Assembly: GCA_947247005.1 (NCBI GenBank)
Contig: OX365945.1
Coordinates: 38,742,551 to 38,806,550, forward strand
DNA from: Spisula solida
Lineage: Eukaryota > Mollusca > Bivalvia > Venerida > Mactridae
Direction: 5' to 3'
DNA: 64,000 nt
The notes under the pieces are model-generated. The model saw only the letters and a list, made by a program, of their open reading frames with translations, had not been told where the DNA came from and made no database searches. The position numbers and the translations under genes were made by a program. Shown here piece by piece: positions 35,551 through 47,030 of this stretch. Position 1 is the first letter of the stretch. The number at the start of each line of letters is the position of its first letter.

Positions 35551-37016
35551 TATCAGCTTTTGTTAACTTAATGTCACAGCCGCATTACACTTAATAATAC
35601 ATTACTCGAGCCGACAAATTTCATGGCTGCCTCCCGGTACCACCGTTTACTGCAAAGACTGTATTTTAAGGTGACGACGTTAAACATTTATCTGTGTCAT
35701 TTGGTATTAAAATGATGCACACAGTCTTCGAATTTATTGAATGATATTTATTCGTTCTAAGCCTCTCTCGTTTTATAATTGTGATTTTGATGCTATGGCT
35801 TATCATATGCTGTAAATGATAGGAATAAATAGTTACGTTTACACAATTACACACATCGTCTTAGATTGTGTGACATCACTAACATGCAATGTTAATGTGT
35901 AATGCAACGTTTCGTAGTATTTTGATGTATTAAATAGTGTTTCCAGAAAGTCTTTAAAGTATTTGCAAATGGTAAAAAGCGTTTATTGTTATAAGTTATT
36001 TGGCGTGATAATCAAATAGATTCAGTGGAAGAAATATGTTATAACATATACAAACATGCACATAAAATCCAATCCTAGGTATAATTGGCTTCGATTAATG
36101 TCGATTGTACATACGGGCGATGCTACGGTCATATTTACCAGATGTATTCAGCTCATATTTGTCACAAGTACATGTTAATACTAAAATGACAATGTACTGT
36201 GATTCAATACAAAATTTACGGATAATATTAAGTCGGACAGGGAAGGCAGCACTCAACATAATCAGCCGAGCACAGGAAACATAAAACGCACAATGCCCAA
36301 CACACAACCGAACGAGAAAATTATCCGCCCAAGTCCTAGCTGTCAAAAAGCTATAAATAGTTTTAGCTGTCTGAAGTCCTAAAACGTTCAAAATAACAGT
36401 ATTAAAAAGATGAAATGCCATGGTTTCTGCTGAATGACCTGTATCCATTGTAAATGAAAAAGAATGTTACTATCATGGTTATTATATTAATGGACTGTGT
36501 GTAATATCGTCATGATAGAGTGTCAATAATCGGCAATGTTAGGAAAACAAACATATGTCCTAGCTTATACCGGTTCCATGCTTAAATAATAAACTTTTCT
36601 ACCGTCTTGTATTTTTAATGGATGCACGTTAGTGAATGTAGAACCCTTGTGCGTTGATTCGTTGTTTTATTATTATCGCCCGTCGAAGTCAAATATGAAA
36701 ACAATACCATCATTCCGTTGATCCATAATGCATGGTCTGTAACTGTAACATAAATACATCAGATTTTCTCACAGCAATAGTTAGATAAAGCGCAAAAGAG
36801 CCATATACTAGTATCCGCCTCTTATTGAGTTCATTCGCTTCTGTGATTCAATTTTCGAATTGGAAGCATGACTCATAAAGATAATGTAAAATCTTTTAGC
36901 AATCAACTGAAACAGCCAAACACAAGAAACAGAAATAACACAGATCACAATCACAATGCCCAACACACAACTGAACGAGAAAATGAAACTATACCGAAAC
37001 AAGAGGGTCATGATGG
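35551..37016. other. Non-coding stretch with a small internal repeat
   Basis: 36289-36321 and 36952-36984 are about 33 bp long and differ at one base (CAATGCCCAACACACAAC core). Next to the first is AGTCGGACAGGGAAGGCAGC, whose complement recurs at 47389-47412 and, less exactly, at 50657. Minus-strand frames here (36095-36448 and 36808-37050) are hydrophobic but have no recognisable domain. One could be decayed membrane-protein exon sequence, but I cannot support it. Confidence 0.4.
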
Positions 37017-37390
37017 CCTTATATCGCTCACCTGAGTACCATTTCCCCATGTAAGCATGTACAAAGGGTGAATATTAACATTGGACTGACTAGCTTGTTG
37101 GGAGTTCCTGAAAAATACTATATTGCACCAGTGCAGTTAGCCTATCAATGTTTCCAATGTAACAATCCCCGCCCTTTGTGGCCATATTTTTGACGAATCA
37201 AAATTATTTCAAAGAATTCTGTAGAGGGTCACGAAAAGGAACATGCGTGTACAATTATTTTGAAATTGGCCTAGTGGTTTCAGTGGAGATGTTGTATGAA
37301 TGAATTGTTGACGCACGCACGGACGACGGACGAAGAGCGATCACAAATGCTCACCAGCTTGTCACTATGTGACGGATGAGCTAAAAAGCC
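37017..37390. repeat. Interspersed repeat of bivalve-like type
   Basis: Begins TATCGCTCACCTGAGTACC and ends GCTCACCAGCTTGTCACT, then GGATGAGCTAAAAA, with CACGCACGGACGACGGACGA before the end. The 5' GCTCACC and 3' GGATGAGC are inverted ends of about 8 bp. Family resemblance to common molluscan repeats is from memory. Non-coding. Confidence 0.5.
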
Positions 37391-37584
37391 GAACTTTTAA
37401 CCAATACCAGTAATACATGAGTATTTAGTGAACACTATATGCGCATCTGAACATTTTTCTTTATAGGTGCTGCCTCACGTATTGGTGTATTGCAAAAATA
37501 AAATAAAATTGTCAAATATTCGCTTAATTTTGGTATCGTTGCCTGTATATCCCATAAACAACCACACTGACACCTAAGATATAA

Positions 37585-38110
37585 AGGATATTACACGAGT
37601 GTCTCTTCATATTGAATTTATTAAACGAGTTGAATTAAATAATAAAATGCGAGGCTTTTTTTCATCATTATATAAAGTTTTTGAGGACCTGCAAATCATG
37701 CAGGGTGTTTTATATCATAAATAGAGGATATTACATGAGTATCTTTTCTTATTGGATTTATTAAACGAACTGAATAAAATAATAAATTGCGAGGCTCTGC
37801 CGAGCATTTTATCGATTTTATTTTATCGATTTTATTCAACGAGTTTTTTCAATGTGAAAAGTCACAAATTTAATGTTCTTTTTATCACATGTTAGCCTTT
37901 TTCCGACCGAAACATAAAATAGTTACGCATTTTCCCTATAATAAACGCGCAACTTTGACGACGTCGCCTATACTTTGAATGACGTCACGTCAGCGCTTTA
38001 TTACGGGCTTTACTCAATGTGTTGCTTCAGATCGGGTGTCTACACATCAGTGAACGTCAGCAAATGGTCGTTTAATCCTATTGTATTATCAAAGATAAAC
38101 AAGAAGCAGT
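37585..38110 (+). mobile_element. MITE family C, copy 4, left part
   Basis: Two tandem starts (AGGATATTACACGAGTGTC at 37588; AGAGGATATTACATGAGT at 37723), each followed by TTATTAAACGA. Then GCCGAGCATTTTATCGATTT, GTCACAAATTTAATGTTC, AACTTTGACGACGTCGCC and TGACGTCACGTCAGCGC. It is interrupted near 38110 and its terminal CTTTATTACGCTAC resumes at 39740. Confidence 0.65.
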
Positions 38111-38122
38111 CACAGACAGCCA

Positions 38123-39732
38123 TATCCCCCGCCGAAGGGAAAATAATTGTACCAACTATTATTGAATACAATCATTTTTTTAAAACATAAGTTATGTGAA
38201 AGTTTGGTTTCAATCCCAAGAGAAATGTTTGAGATGCACAAAATATTTTTTACTATATCTAATTTTATTACATACAAAACATAAACATAGTCAACAAGAA
38301 GCAGTCACACTACAAGAAAACCAAGTTAAATGCAACCTTGTTGCCCTTCAGCTAACGGTCAATGGCAAGAGACATCTTCACATAAGCTATATAAACTGCA
38401 AGTTTCACAATGATATCTCATTCCTAACAAAATTTATTGAGTGAAAAGTTTTTTCTATTTTTAGTAATGGTGACCTTGACCCCCACTTTCACTCCCATGT
38501 GACTCTTCACCCAAGCTACCTTCAAAGCTAGCAAGTTTCACCATGTTATCTCAATCCTCACAAAAAATGAGCATAAATGATTTTTTTCTACTTTTAGTAA
38601 CAATGACATTGACCCCCACCGGCCCCACTTCCCATTGAAAGTGCTGTCTGCAGACAAACTACCTACACAGCAAGTTTCATTGTGATATCTCATCCCAAAC
38701 TTAAGTTATCCATCAGAAACAAAAATATGAGCATAAATATTTTTTTCTATTTTTACTAAAGGTGACCTTGACCCCCACCGGCCCCATTTCACATTGCAAG
38801 TGCCGACTGCACACAAACAACCCACACAGCAAGTTTCATTGTGATATCTCATCCCAAAGTTATCCATCAGAAACAAATTGTTTTCTCTATAGCTTACACA
38901 TGTATAAAAAGGGCCATAATTCTGTCAAAAATGGCTGAAATTAAAAACCATGACAATATGCGCCATTGCATCTCATGTGGGTACATCTGTGAAGGTTTCA
39001 TCAAAATTCCATAAGAAATGGAGGAGTTGCACATAGAAGAGTTTATCATTTTTTCTATATCCCACAAAGGTACAAAGCAAAGGGCCATAATTCTGTCAAA
39101 AATGGCCGAAATGAAAATCCCTGATGATATACGCTAGGCCACATCATAACTGTACTTCTGTAAAAGTTTTGACAAAATTGGAGAAGTTGCACACAGAAGA
39201 GTTTAAATGTAAAAAATCAACAAAGGGCAATAACTCTGTCAAAAATAGTCGAATAAAAAATCCTGACAATATGCACTTGGGGACATCATAGCAGTTATTC
39301 TGTGAAAGTTTTGTCAAATTCCCTTAAGAAATGTAGGTGGAGTTGCACACAGAAGAATTTATAAGTAAAAATCAACAAAGGGCAATAACTCTGTCAAAAA
39401 TGATCGAATAAAAAAATCCTGACAATATGCGCTTGGGGACATCATATCAGTTATTCTGTGAATGTTTCGTCAAATTCCCTGAAGAAATGTAGGAGGAGTT
39501 GCACACAGAAGAATTTATATGTAAAAATCAACAAAGGGCAATAACTCTGTCAAAAATTGGCGAATAAAACAATCCTGACAATCTGCGCTGGGGGACATCA
39601 TAGCAATTATTCTGTGAAAGTTTCGTCAAAATCCCTTAAGAAATGTAGGAGTTGCACACAGAAGTTCGGAAGGACGGACTGACGGAATGACGCCTACCAT
39701 TACCATATCCCCTTCGCCTTCGGCGGGGGATA
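38123..39732. mobile_element. 1.6-kb interspersed element with TATCCCCCGCCGAAGG ends
   Basis: TATCCCCCGCCGAAGG at 38123-38138 is the reverse complement of 39717-39732. The interior is non-coding and made of diverged direct repeats. Phrases such as GGTGACCTTGACCCCCACC and CAGCAAGTTTCATTGTGATA come first; later come units starting CAAAGGGCAATAACTCTG. A GGACGGACTGACGG run precedes the right end. The structure matches abundant bivalve repeats, from memory. It splits a family C copy. Confidence 0.7.
38910..39660 (+). repeat. Diverged direct repeats, period about 155 bp
   Basis: CAAAGGGCAATAACTCTG starts at 39221, 39376 and 39532 (steps of 155 and 156). Older copies with GGGCCATAATTCTGTC are at 38911 and 39080. 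Each unit also carries TCCTGACAAT-TGCGC, GGGGACATCATA and GTTGCACACAGAAG. The gradient of decay towards the left suggests growth from the right side. Confidence 0.75.
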
Positions 39733-39780
39733 ATAATGGCTTTATTACGCTACTGCGACGTCAATCATGTGATAAAACTT
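39733..39780 (+). mobile_element. MITE family C, copy 4, right end
   Basis: AATGGCTTTATTACGCTAC then GCGACGTCAATCATGTGATA, the right terminus of family C displaced by the 1.6-kb element. Confidence 0.65.
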
Positions 39781-42700
39781 GTTACACATCGGCATGTTGA
39801 TTTTATTTAGTATTTGTACATCCAAAATTCAATAGGATATTAGATACCCTATAGAAAAAACAATACTATCTCCTAAATATTGCCTGAAACTTGTTTGCTT
39901 TCGATGAAAACGAATTGTAAAACGAACCAAATACCTCACTGATGTTTACGATGTAGTGAGCTGATGTTACAGGTAAATCACGTGTGAATAACATAATTCA
40001 CAAAGCATGTTGGAAGGAAATTCTGCGCTTTCTTAAAAGAAAAAAAACCTACCCAGTGCGTGGTTTAAATTGTTTATTTGCACAAAATATTTCATAAAGC
40101 AACCGTCAGTGGCTTACACTAATACTTTGTTAGATTGGAAAATTACGATATATATAAAAATTAGCTCGATCAGTGAGGCAGCACCGACTGTAAATTTGAA
40201 GCGAATATTTGACAATTTTATTTTTGCCATAACGTTAGGCAGCACCTTAATGGAAATGGAGGTTCAGCTTTACCCTATAATCATATACACCAGTATGTTT
40301 GTTTAAGTCATCAACCTCTAAAACTCTTTAATGAATTTATATCTAACAATCCTTATAAAAATCTTATAAAATAAAACTACCCTCAGTTTTGTGCCACCTT
40401 CCACACTAATGTCAGGCGAAAACTTATTTTCTAATATCACCTGCTCATTACGGTAGTAAGGCATGTGTTCCCCGAGGCAATTATGTTCAGAATTATGTTT
40501 CAATGTCATTGTCCTTACGGCTGTATCGTCTAGGGAGGTTGTAAAGCATCTTGCGGTAAATAAACAAAACAACGATTGCGACATCTGATGTTACAGACTG
40601 TTTTCACATGTTATAGAGAAATAACCGTGCCACTTACTGAGTGTCTCTGCGTCACCAATCAATATACTTGGCTGTGTTTAATGGCAATCACGGCAATATA
40701 ATTCACTTTTACATGTGAATTGGATTAACTGTAGACGGCAATATAAAAGCCAATGTGTAGGTACGGATCAACCAGAAACAAGGCACCGTTTATGTAACAC
40801 TGTTCTCGGTTTTACAAGAATGTATACACCATACATTCTAAAACCCTACCAAATGCTCTCTAGATTCTGGAAATTATTTTGGAATCAGAGAGTTTGGGAT
40901 CACTTTACAGATAGTTATTGGTTTTCAATGTGCGTGTACTCTATAAATCCCTATAAACAACGGGAATTATTCTTTAATTGTACATTTTGGGCAAAGCTAT
41001 CGAAATTGTATTTTAACAAGTAGATCTTGGCACACAACTATTATAATTTTCAGTCCCATTTAAATCAAAATTGGAGTAGCAATGCAAATGTATACTTTGG
41101 TTTCTGCTTTCTTTTCTACACATAACTTTATTTTATATTAACGGTACTTTGGCATCAACGCATACTATGTGTAATAACAATACGTACGCTATCATTAACC
41201 TATAAACAAACAGGCGGGTTGTTCTTGTTGATTGGTATGCATGATACCAAATAACAAGGTAGGTATAATGTTTCACGTCTAAACATCATTCCTATTCATT
41301 TGTTAGAGTGCTAGACTATTAATGAAAACAGAAGGGTGATCTGTTAACAATCCAACAAGTTATTTCGTATAAGATCGGCAATGTCTATTTAGATTCTTTA
41401 CAACTTCTCTGAACACTAAATTAAATGTAACATTTACCATCCCAAAACCATTTCGATTTCACTTATTTGCGTTTAAATTTTGTATTAATTAGACGCTCTT
41501 CAATTTACTAGTAGAACACTTAATTATAGTTATGCATGCTCATTATTCACGGATTTCCCAAATCAGCCAGTGAAACTAACATTGATAAATCTACAGCACC
41601 AATCGATTTCTATCCTAAGATAATCTTAATTAATTACGTGCACTTTAATTTAATGCAGAAAAAAAGAATTAACTAGAAAAAAGATTGATTTTAGCATTCC
41701 CGAAGCGAAACAACATGATCGATGACGGCAATTGGCTGTTAGTTCCCAATAAAACTAATTTCCGTATCATGGTTTGGCTGCATGTAACGTAAAACATGTG
41801 TTAAACGAAATTCTCTCACTGAAAACTAGCTGTTAAGGATCATAGCATTGTCTCAAATTATCTACCTGCGGCTTTAACGGCTAGGATGTTCATGTTTGGA
41901 AAGCATTGTCACGTGACGTTAACAAGCCAATAAGAGATGCCTTATTTGTAAATACATTTGTATATTTTTTCTTTTTCTCTTAGCAACAAGCAAGGTTCTC
42001 TGCTGGTTCTGTTACTGCCAAACATTACACAATAATATGCCAAACTGTAAGCATAGATTACTTGGAATTCAACGATTCAATGACGTAATACTTAAACGAA
42101 TAGAAAGTTTATGTGTTGTTATAAAATTCCGTTACTTGAAAATATTGATTGATACAAATCATGAAATGTCCTAAAATGTTATAAAACATGTCACATACGA
42201 CGATACAGTAAGTTAAACTCTTGTTTGATCAAAAGTTTGCTATCGGGTTGCCGGGTTAATTATAATTAGGTATACATGTACACGTAACGGCACATTAAAC
42301 TCAATTTGGTGAAAGCTTGATGAATTTATCTTGAACTGTTTAGGAGAAATCCCCGTTGGAAATGCCGTTTTAAGCGTATTGTTGCTCTAATTTTCCATTG
42401 GTTTTAGCTTTCCGGTCACATGGTGACTGTGCATTGTTAACTTTTTTGATAATATACTTCAATCTGTATTTGTCCGTTCGTCGCCAACAATCATTTCCTA
42501 GCCATAACCGTGGCCCAGTGATTATTTCGCTGGATTTGTAACTCGGTGATCTGCATGCAAGGACCAAACAAGACTGCGTTCAATAAACGCTTATGCCCCC
42601 ATGGAAGCCTAGTCCATAAAAAACCATAATTCTGTTAAAATGTTGGATAGGGCTACATGACAGTCAAAAAGGTTAAAAACAACTTCTATTGTCCTTATAA

Positions 42701-43123
42701 CCGGACGCAACTAGCCGTATCCGGTTTCATTAAGTTTAAACTCGTTTCAACCGCCCTTTTAACGGTTATAATTAATCAACCAATCAATAAACAACAACAT
42801 CATCTGATGACTTAGTTTTTCCGATATTTTAAAACATCCCCGAAGCCGACTTCAAGAAGTAAACATCATTTAGCGGCTTAACATTTTATTTGTCAATAAT
42901 TGTTAAAATCGCCCAGTTTTACCATAAATCGACACTTTTCACAAGGTAAGTGGGGACAATTTCTAATTTCTATTTTAATGACCAATCAGATTTCAGCGCA
43001 ATGCCCTAAATCTGAATATTTTCTCATTGTACATCTAGCCGTCGGAGAGTCAGTATCGATTCTTTTCCTTTGAGTTATTGGCGCCCCGATGGACTTTGTT
43101 ATAATGAGCTGGAAGACAATTCC
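39781..43123. other. Long stretch without a recognised gene
   Basis: Frames of 60-100 codons on both strands (for example 40715-41023 plus, 40318-40584 minus) show no domains. No family from elsewhere in the window is found here, so this may be intron or single-copy intergenic DNA. Confidence 0.4.
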
Positions 43124-43229
43124 CCCATGGTGAGCCTCAACTTGTATGAAGTTTATGAACACTTCCCCGTGTTGAGCCTCAATTTGTAAGAAGTTCATAA
43201 ATAATTTCCCGCGTGGAGCCTCAATTTAA
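43124..43229. repeat. 42-bp tandem repeat, about 2.5 units
   Basis: GAGCCTCAA begins at 43132, 43174 and 43216, exactly 42 bp apart. Each unit has TTCCC-, GAGCCTCAA-TTGTA and GAAGTT-ATGAA. Because 42 is a multiple of three, the minus strand stays open across it (EAQHGE / EAHHGG), which is incidental. Confidence 0.75.
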
Positions 43230-43825
43230 CTATATAATATAACTTTATTTGATTAACATACATAAATTCCCCTTACGAACCTCGCTGATCCGGCCGGCGA
43301 AATAACTTTTGTGCACAAACAATGATAGGTTTTTTATCGTACAATGATTTTCGCTGTTCAAAAGTTGTGCAAATTTCAAAACGTTCGGATGTTTCCAATA
43401 ATATTTTTTGATGTATACTTTTCTTAAATCCTGATATAACGGACATTCTAAAACGAAATGAAATTCATCTTCTAATGTACTACAACATTTACATTTGCGT
43501 TCATGAAATGGTACTTTAGCTGGCTTTTGCCATCGTCCAGATTCAACTTCTAATTTATGGGCCGAGACCCTTAATCGTGTAAGACATGTTCTAAATTTAT
43601 AAGTAGTAATAATATCTAAGTATGGTTGAAAACGAAAGTCGGCTAGTAGGTTATATGTTTTTGCTCTTGATGAATTTTGAAGTTCACTGTTCCAATTTTG
43701 AATAAACAAATCTCTAATTCGGGTTTTAAATATTCCTAAAAATAAATTCACGTTCCCTACACCTTGAAATTGCCATACGTAGTTAAAACCTAAAGATTCT
43801 AAAATGAATTTTACAGAATTTTACA
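43230..43825 (-). pseudogene. LINE 4, 3' fragment (C-terminal domain)
   Basis: The minus-strand frame starts ESLGFNYVWQFQGVGNVNLF near 43800 and stays open to 43245: IFKTRIRDLFIQNWN, YLDIITTYKFRTCLTRLR, SAHKLEVESGRWQKP, RKCKCC, EDEFHFVLECPLYQDLR. It aligns directly with LINE 1 (KYGFGYVWINKDIGDLNMF; CSNHKLNIELGR; ENEYHAFFTCPKYSEIR). Only the last 180 codons are present, so it is strongly 5'-truncated. The 3' tail is AATCAAATAAAGTTATATTA at 43250-43231. The copy has no internal stop and may be relatively young. Confidence 0.85.
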
Positions 43826-44922
43826 TATAATAAGATATAAACACATATATAACAACTGATTTCAAATAGGCCTAATTTGATATTTTACCTTTTTATAATG
43901 GATTGCATGAGCATATCAGACAGTACTGTTGTTCCAGAGAAAAGCATATTTTCATTTCAATTAATCACATTCCGATTAATTATCAAACATCTTTAATCTT
44001 AATCACCTTTTCTTGTTAAATAAATCCTGTTGCAAATCGTCAAAACATAAAAGATATTCAGACGAAAAATTCCGGGTTTTATTGTATCCAATCACAACAA
44101 CAACACGTAATTAGTTTTCGCGACCTTTATCCCGCGAATATTTTTACATTTGTTGACGATTTTGGAGGGATTTTTTATTACATCTCGGCGAGGAATTACG
44201 AAAATGCATTCGTTTTACTTTCTTTACAATAACCTACAACTACGATGTGGAAATATCAGTCCGGTCTGGATACGTAAAGACCCGAAACGGACTTTATACT
44301 AATTGTATTGCAAAGGGAAGAAACCGCTTTGCAAAGGAAATAACCCGGAACATGTCAACTTCAACTTCACTTCAAGTAGCCGGAACATGTGTCGTTTTTT
44401 ATTAGATTTTCTTAAGATTGGTTGATATTTCGCACATATGAACGATTCCCGCTCGACTTACTTCGTTATCTCAGAGTAATCATGTGTCTCATAACAGTTT
44501 GTAGCATCGTTTATGCACTGAAAATGTTAAAATTTCCTTCCGAAGCGGGCATTTTTTACTACAAACCTATAGAAATTAGTGTTTCTCATTTAGAAGACGG
44601 GTTGCGCAGCAACCTTGGAGGACTGATATATTTTTTTATTTAAAGTTTTTTTGGCATAATAAATTTATTCTATAAATATTTAATTATAGTTTTATTCTGG
44701 TCTTTTACTATGTTTGTTATTTATGTTCCACATTTAAAAAATAAAAATAGAATCAAGAACGGTTATCGATTTCTGGGTATCAAATTCCTGCTACTGGAAG
44801 TCGGAAGCAAGAGTCCGTCTATCTAGTGACCATAGAGATCCGGTCTGTCAAAAAAATAACGGCGTTAGCGAATGCAAAATAACAACAACAACAATCGTGC
44901 GTTTTCGCATGTAATCGTTACT
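43826..44922. other. Non-coding stretch
   Basis: No gene recognised. An open frame at 44422-44643 (plus) has no domain. Confidence 0.35.
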
Positions 44923-44960
44923 GGGGATTCCCCGGTCGCTTCGCGACCTTGGGGAATTCC
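44923..44960. repeat. Short GC-rich hairpin
   Basis: GGGGATTCCCCGGTCGC pairs with GCGACCTTGGGGAATTCC around a TTC loop, with one mismatch region. It stands out in AT-rich DNA. Probably the end of a small interspersed repeat; function unknown. Confidence 0.5.
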
Positions 44961-45267
44961 TCTATGAGTACCTTACAAAGAATATAATTACTTGCATTGT
45001 TTTATGACTATTGACCAAACAGCTGTCAATAAACTCACTTAAGCCATAATATTCAAGCAAACATAGTGGATCTTCCGGCGGGTTTCGTCGTCTGCTAGGC
45101 AGACCGCACACTACTGGCTTGATCCGGATCCCGAAAATTCCCACATTTTACTATCAATCTAAGTTGATGGCTTTATATAGAATGAAGAGCGGGGTCACTG
45201 AGTGCATTTGGTCTGGACTAGCGCCCCTGACTACTAATGTTTTAAACAACACGATGATTCCATTAAT

Positions 45268-45831
45268 GCAATCCATTAATGCAAAACAACGGACCTGGCA
45301 TTTTCCAACATGACAAAGCAAAGCCTCACACGGTGCGTATAACGACCCAATTCTGAACTTAAAATGACATTAACGTCTTGCCTTGGCCCGCATTATCCCC
45401 GGACATGAATCCCATAGAGCACATACTAGTATGGGATGAACTCGGTAGAAAATGACCTCCAAAATGCACTCCAGTTAGAATGGCAACGTATTCCTAATGC
45501 GCTCATACAACGATGCGTAAATTCAATGAGGCGACGTATTCTGCAATGTATTCGCAAAAAGGAGGTCACACTGGTTATTGATGCTTTTTATATTATCTTT
45601 AAAGCACACAGTCAGTAATTTCTTGTTTCCAATTGTAGTGTGCTTATTTTATTTTTTCAGAATTTTTTATTTCGACCCCTCTCAACTGAATTGTTCACAC
45701 AAAATAAGAAATACAGAGACACCAATATTACATTGGAGCTTCGATGACAAAAACAATTAACTCCGAATATAAACTTTTCAACAAAATATGCACTTTTGAA
45801 TGCTATGTAAAGTTTTCATTTCGGGTCAGTG
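45268..45831 (+). pseudogene. Tc1-type transposase relic, 3' part, plus strand
   Basis: The frame reads PLMQNNGPGIFQHDKAKPHT, then WPALSPDMNPIEHI, with two stops in the Q-F segment and a six-base insertion before WDELGRK. It is the same element as 13882-14493, in opposite orientation and lacking the same N-terminal half. The 3' end GGGTCAGTG at 45823-45831 is followed by TA. The short stretch 44961-45267 before it holds nothing recognisable. Confidence 0.8.
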
Positions 45832-46014
45832 TACATTATGTAGTGTTTTGTGTTAAAGTGCATAAGCAAATTTCTGTAGAACAGCATGGTCTAGAAAACG
45901 ATATAGGAAAACGTAGGAACGTTTCACGCATCGTCCGTCGAAATGTGCGAGGAGTTAACATGTTATGTCTAGCCTTAATCCTTAACTTAGACTATATAAG
46001 ATATTGATATCGGC

Positions 46015-46085
46015 CCACCAGATAAATTTCTCCGTCTTGCCAGATTTACTTTTTCATCCACGGCACTAACCTATTATTCTCTATA
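46015..46085 (+). repeat. Family E fragment, copy 3
   Basis: CACCAGATAAATTTCTCCG, CTTGCCAGATTTACTTTTTC, CACGGCACTAACCTATTA. Same phrase order as 19850-19918. Confidence 0.5.
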
Positions 46086-46237
46086 TACTTGGATACTGTA
46101 CATAACTTGGAAGTCAATGACAATGACAATATTATATTTAACATGGCGGCCACCGGCATAGAATCAACATATATTATTTTACATATTCATACATCTATAG
46201 ATATGTAAAACAAGCTTAAATGTAACACAGTTACATG

Positions 46238-46290
46238 CAAACACACACACATATATATATGTATGCATGTAATATATATCACATACAATT
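46238..46290. repeat. Simple (AC)n/(AT)n sequence
   Basis: CAAACACACACACATATATA followed by ATGT/ATAT-rich sequence to about 46290. The surrounding 46091-46957 holds no recognised gene. Confidence 0.7.
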
Positions 46291-46969
46291 GAATACATAA
46301 ATCAACACGTTTGAAATACACTTACATTTTGATTTTTTTCAAACAGCAGACGCCAACATGCGTTTTCTTTCAATACAACCGTAAAAAACATACATAGCAA
46401 GATTTTTTATAATACGCTCATTTCTGTTGCTCATCATGATTGCATTCACACTCTGTTGTAATACTTTGGTGGAATATATTGAGATCTTAATTGTGATAAG
46501 CTTGGACAAAGTAATACAAAATGTATTTCATTTCCGTGAGTTACAAAATACAAAAGTTAACAATAGTTGTGACTTTCACGTTTTCAGTTCACTGAAAATC
46601 ACAAATATGTGTTCAATCCTACCTACGCAAGCCTACGTCACTGTTGATCACTATAAAATAATATTCATCTCAATCTAAGTAAGGGCACTTATGTTGTGAA
46701 TAAACAGGTTTTATGCCAAACCTTTTGTAACCTTAACTGGTTTTGATGGTTTACACTGATCACAATCAATGCATAGTCATGCTAAATGATAGGTTTTATG
46801 AAAACCTTCTTGTAACCAAATACCCTCAATTTCGCACTTCTATATAATTTACTGAAAATGGAGCTAGGTTTAATTATTCAACTCCAAAACCACAAACAGT
46901 AATATTTTTCAATCTTAAATAATCAATCAATTGTCATTACAGTACTGTTTAAACTAAACTTGACACAAA

Positions 46970-47030
46970 GTGCACATGATGTGCACAAGGTTTAAACATG
47001 GTGTGCACTACATGTGCACTCCAAGTGCAC
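46970..47030. repeat. Cluster of five GTGCAC palindromes
   Basis: GTGCAC at 46970, 46981, 47003, 47014 and 47025; spacings 11, 22, 11 and 11. The first pair forms GTGCACATGATGTGCAC. This may be a small degenerate 11-bp tandem array rather than a regulatory element. The following 47031-48122 has no recognised gene. Confidence 0.7.

Noticed and set aside
40715..41023. Open frame of 102 codons on the plus strand
   Set aside because: Rich in Trp, Tyr and Phe without any domain; no neighbouring exon or repeat match.
44923..44960. Hairpin as a rho-independent terminator
   Set aside because: No T-tract follows and the context is eukaryotic.
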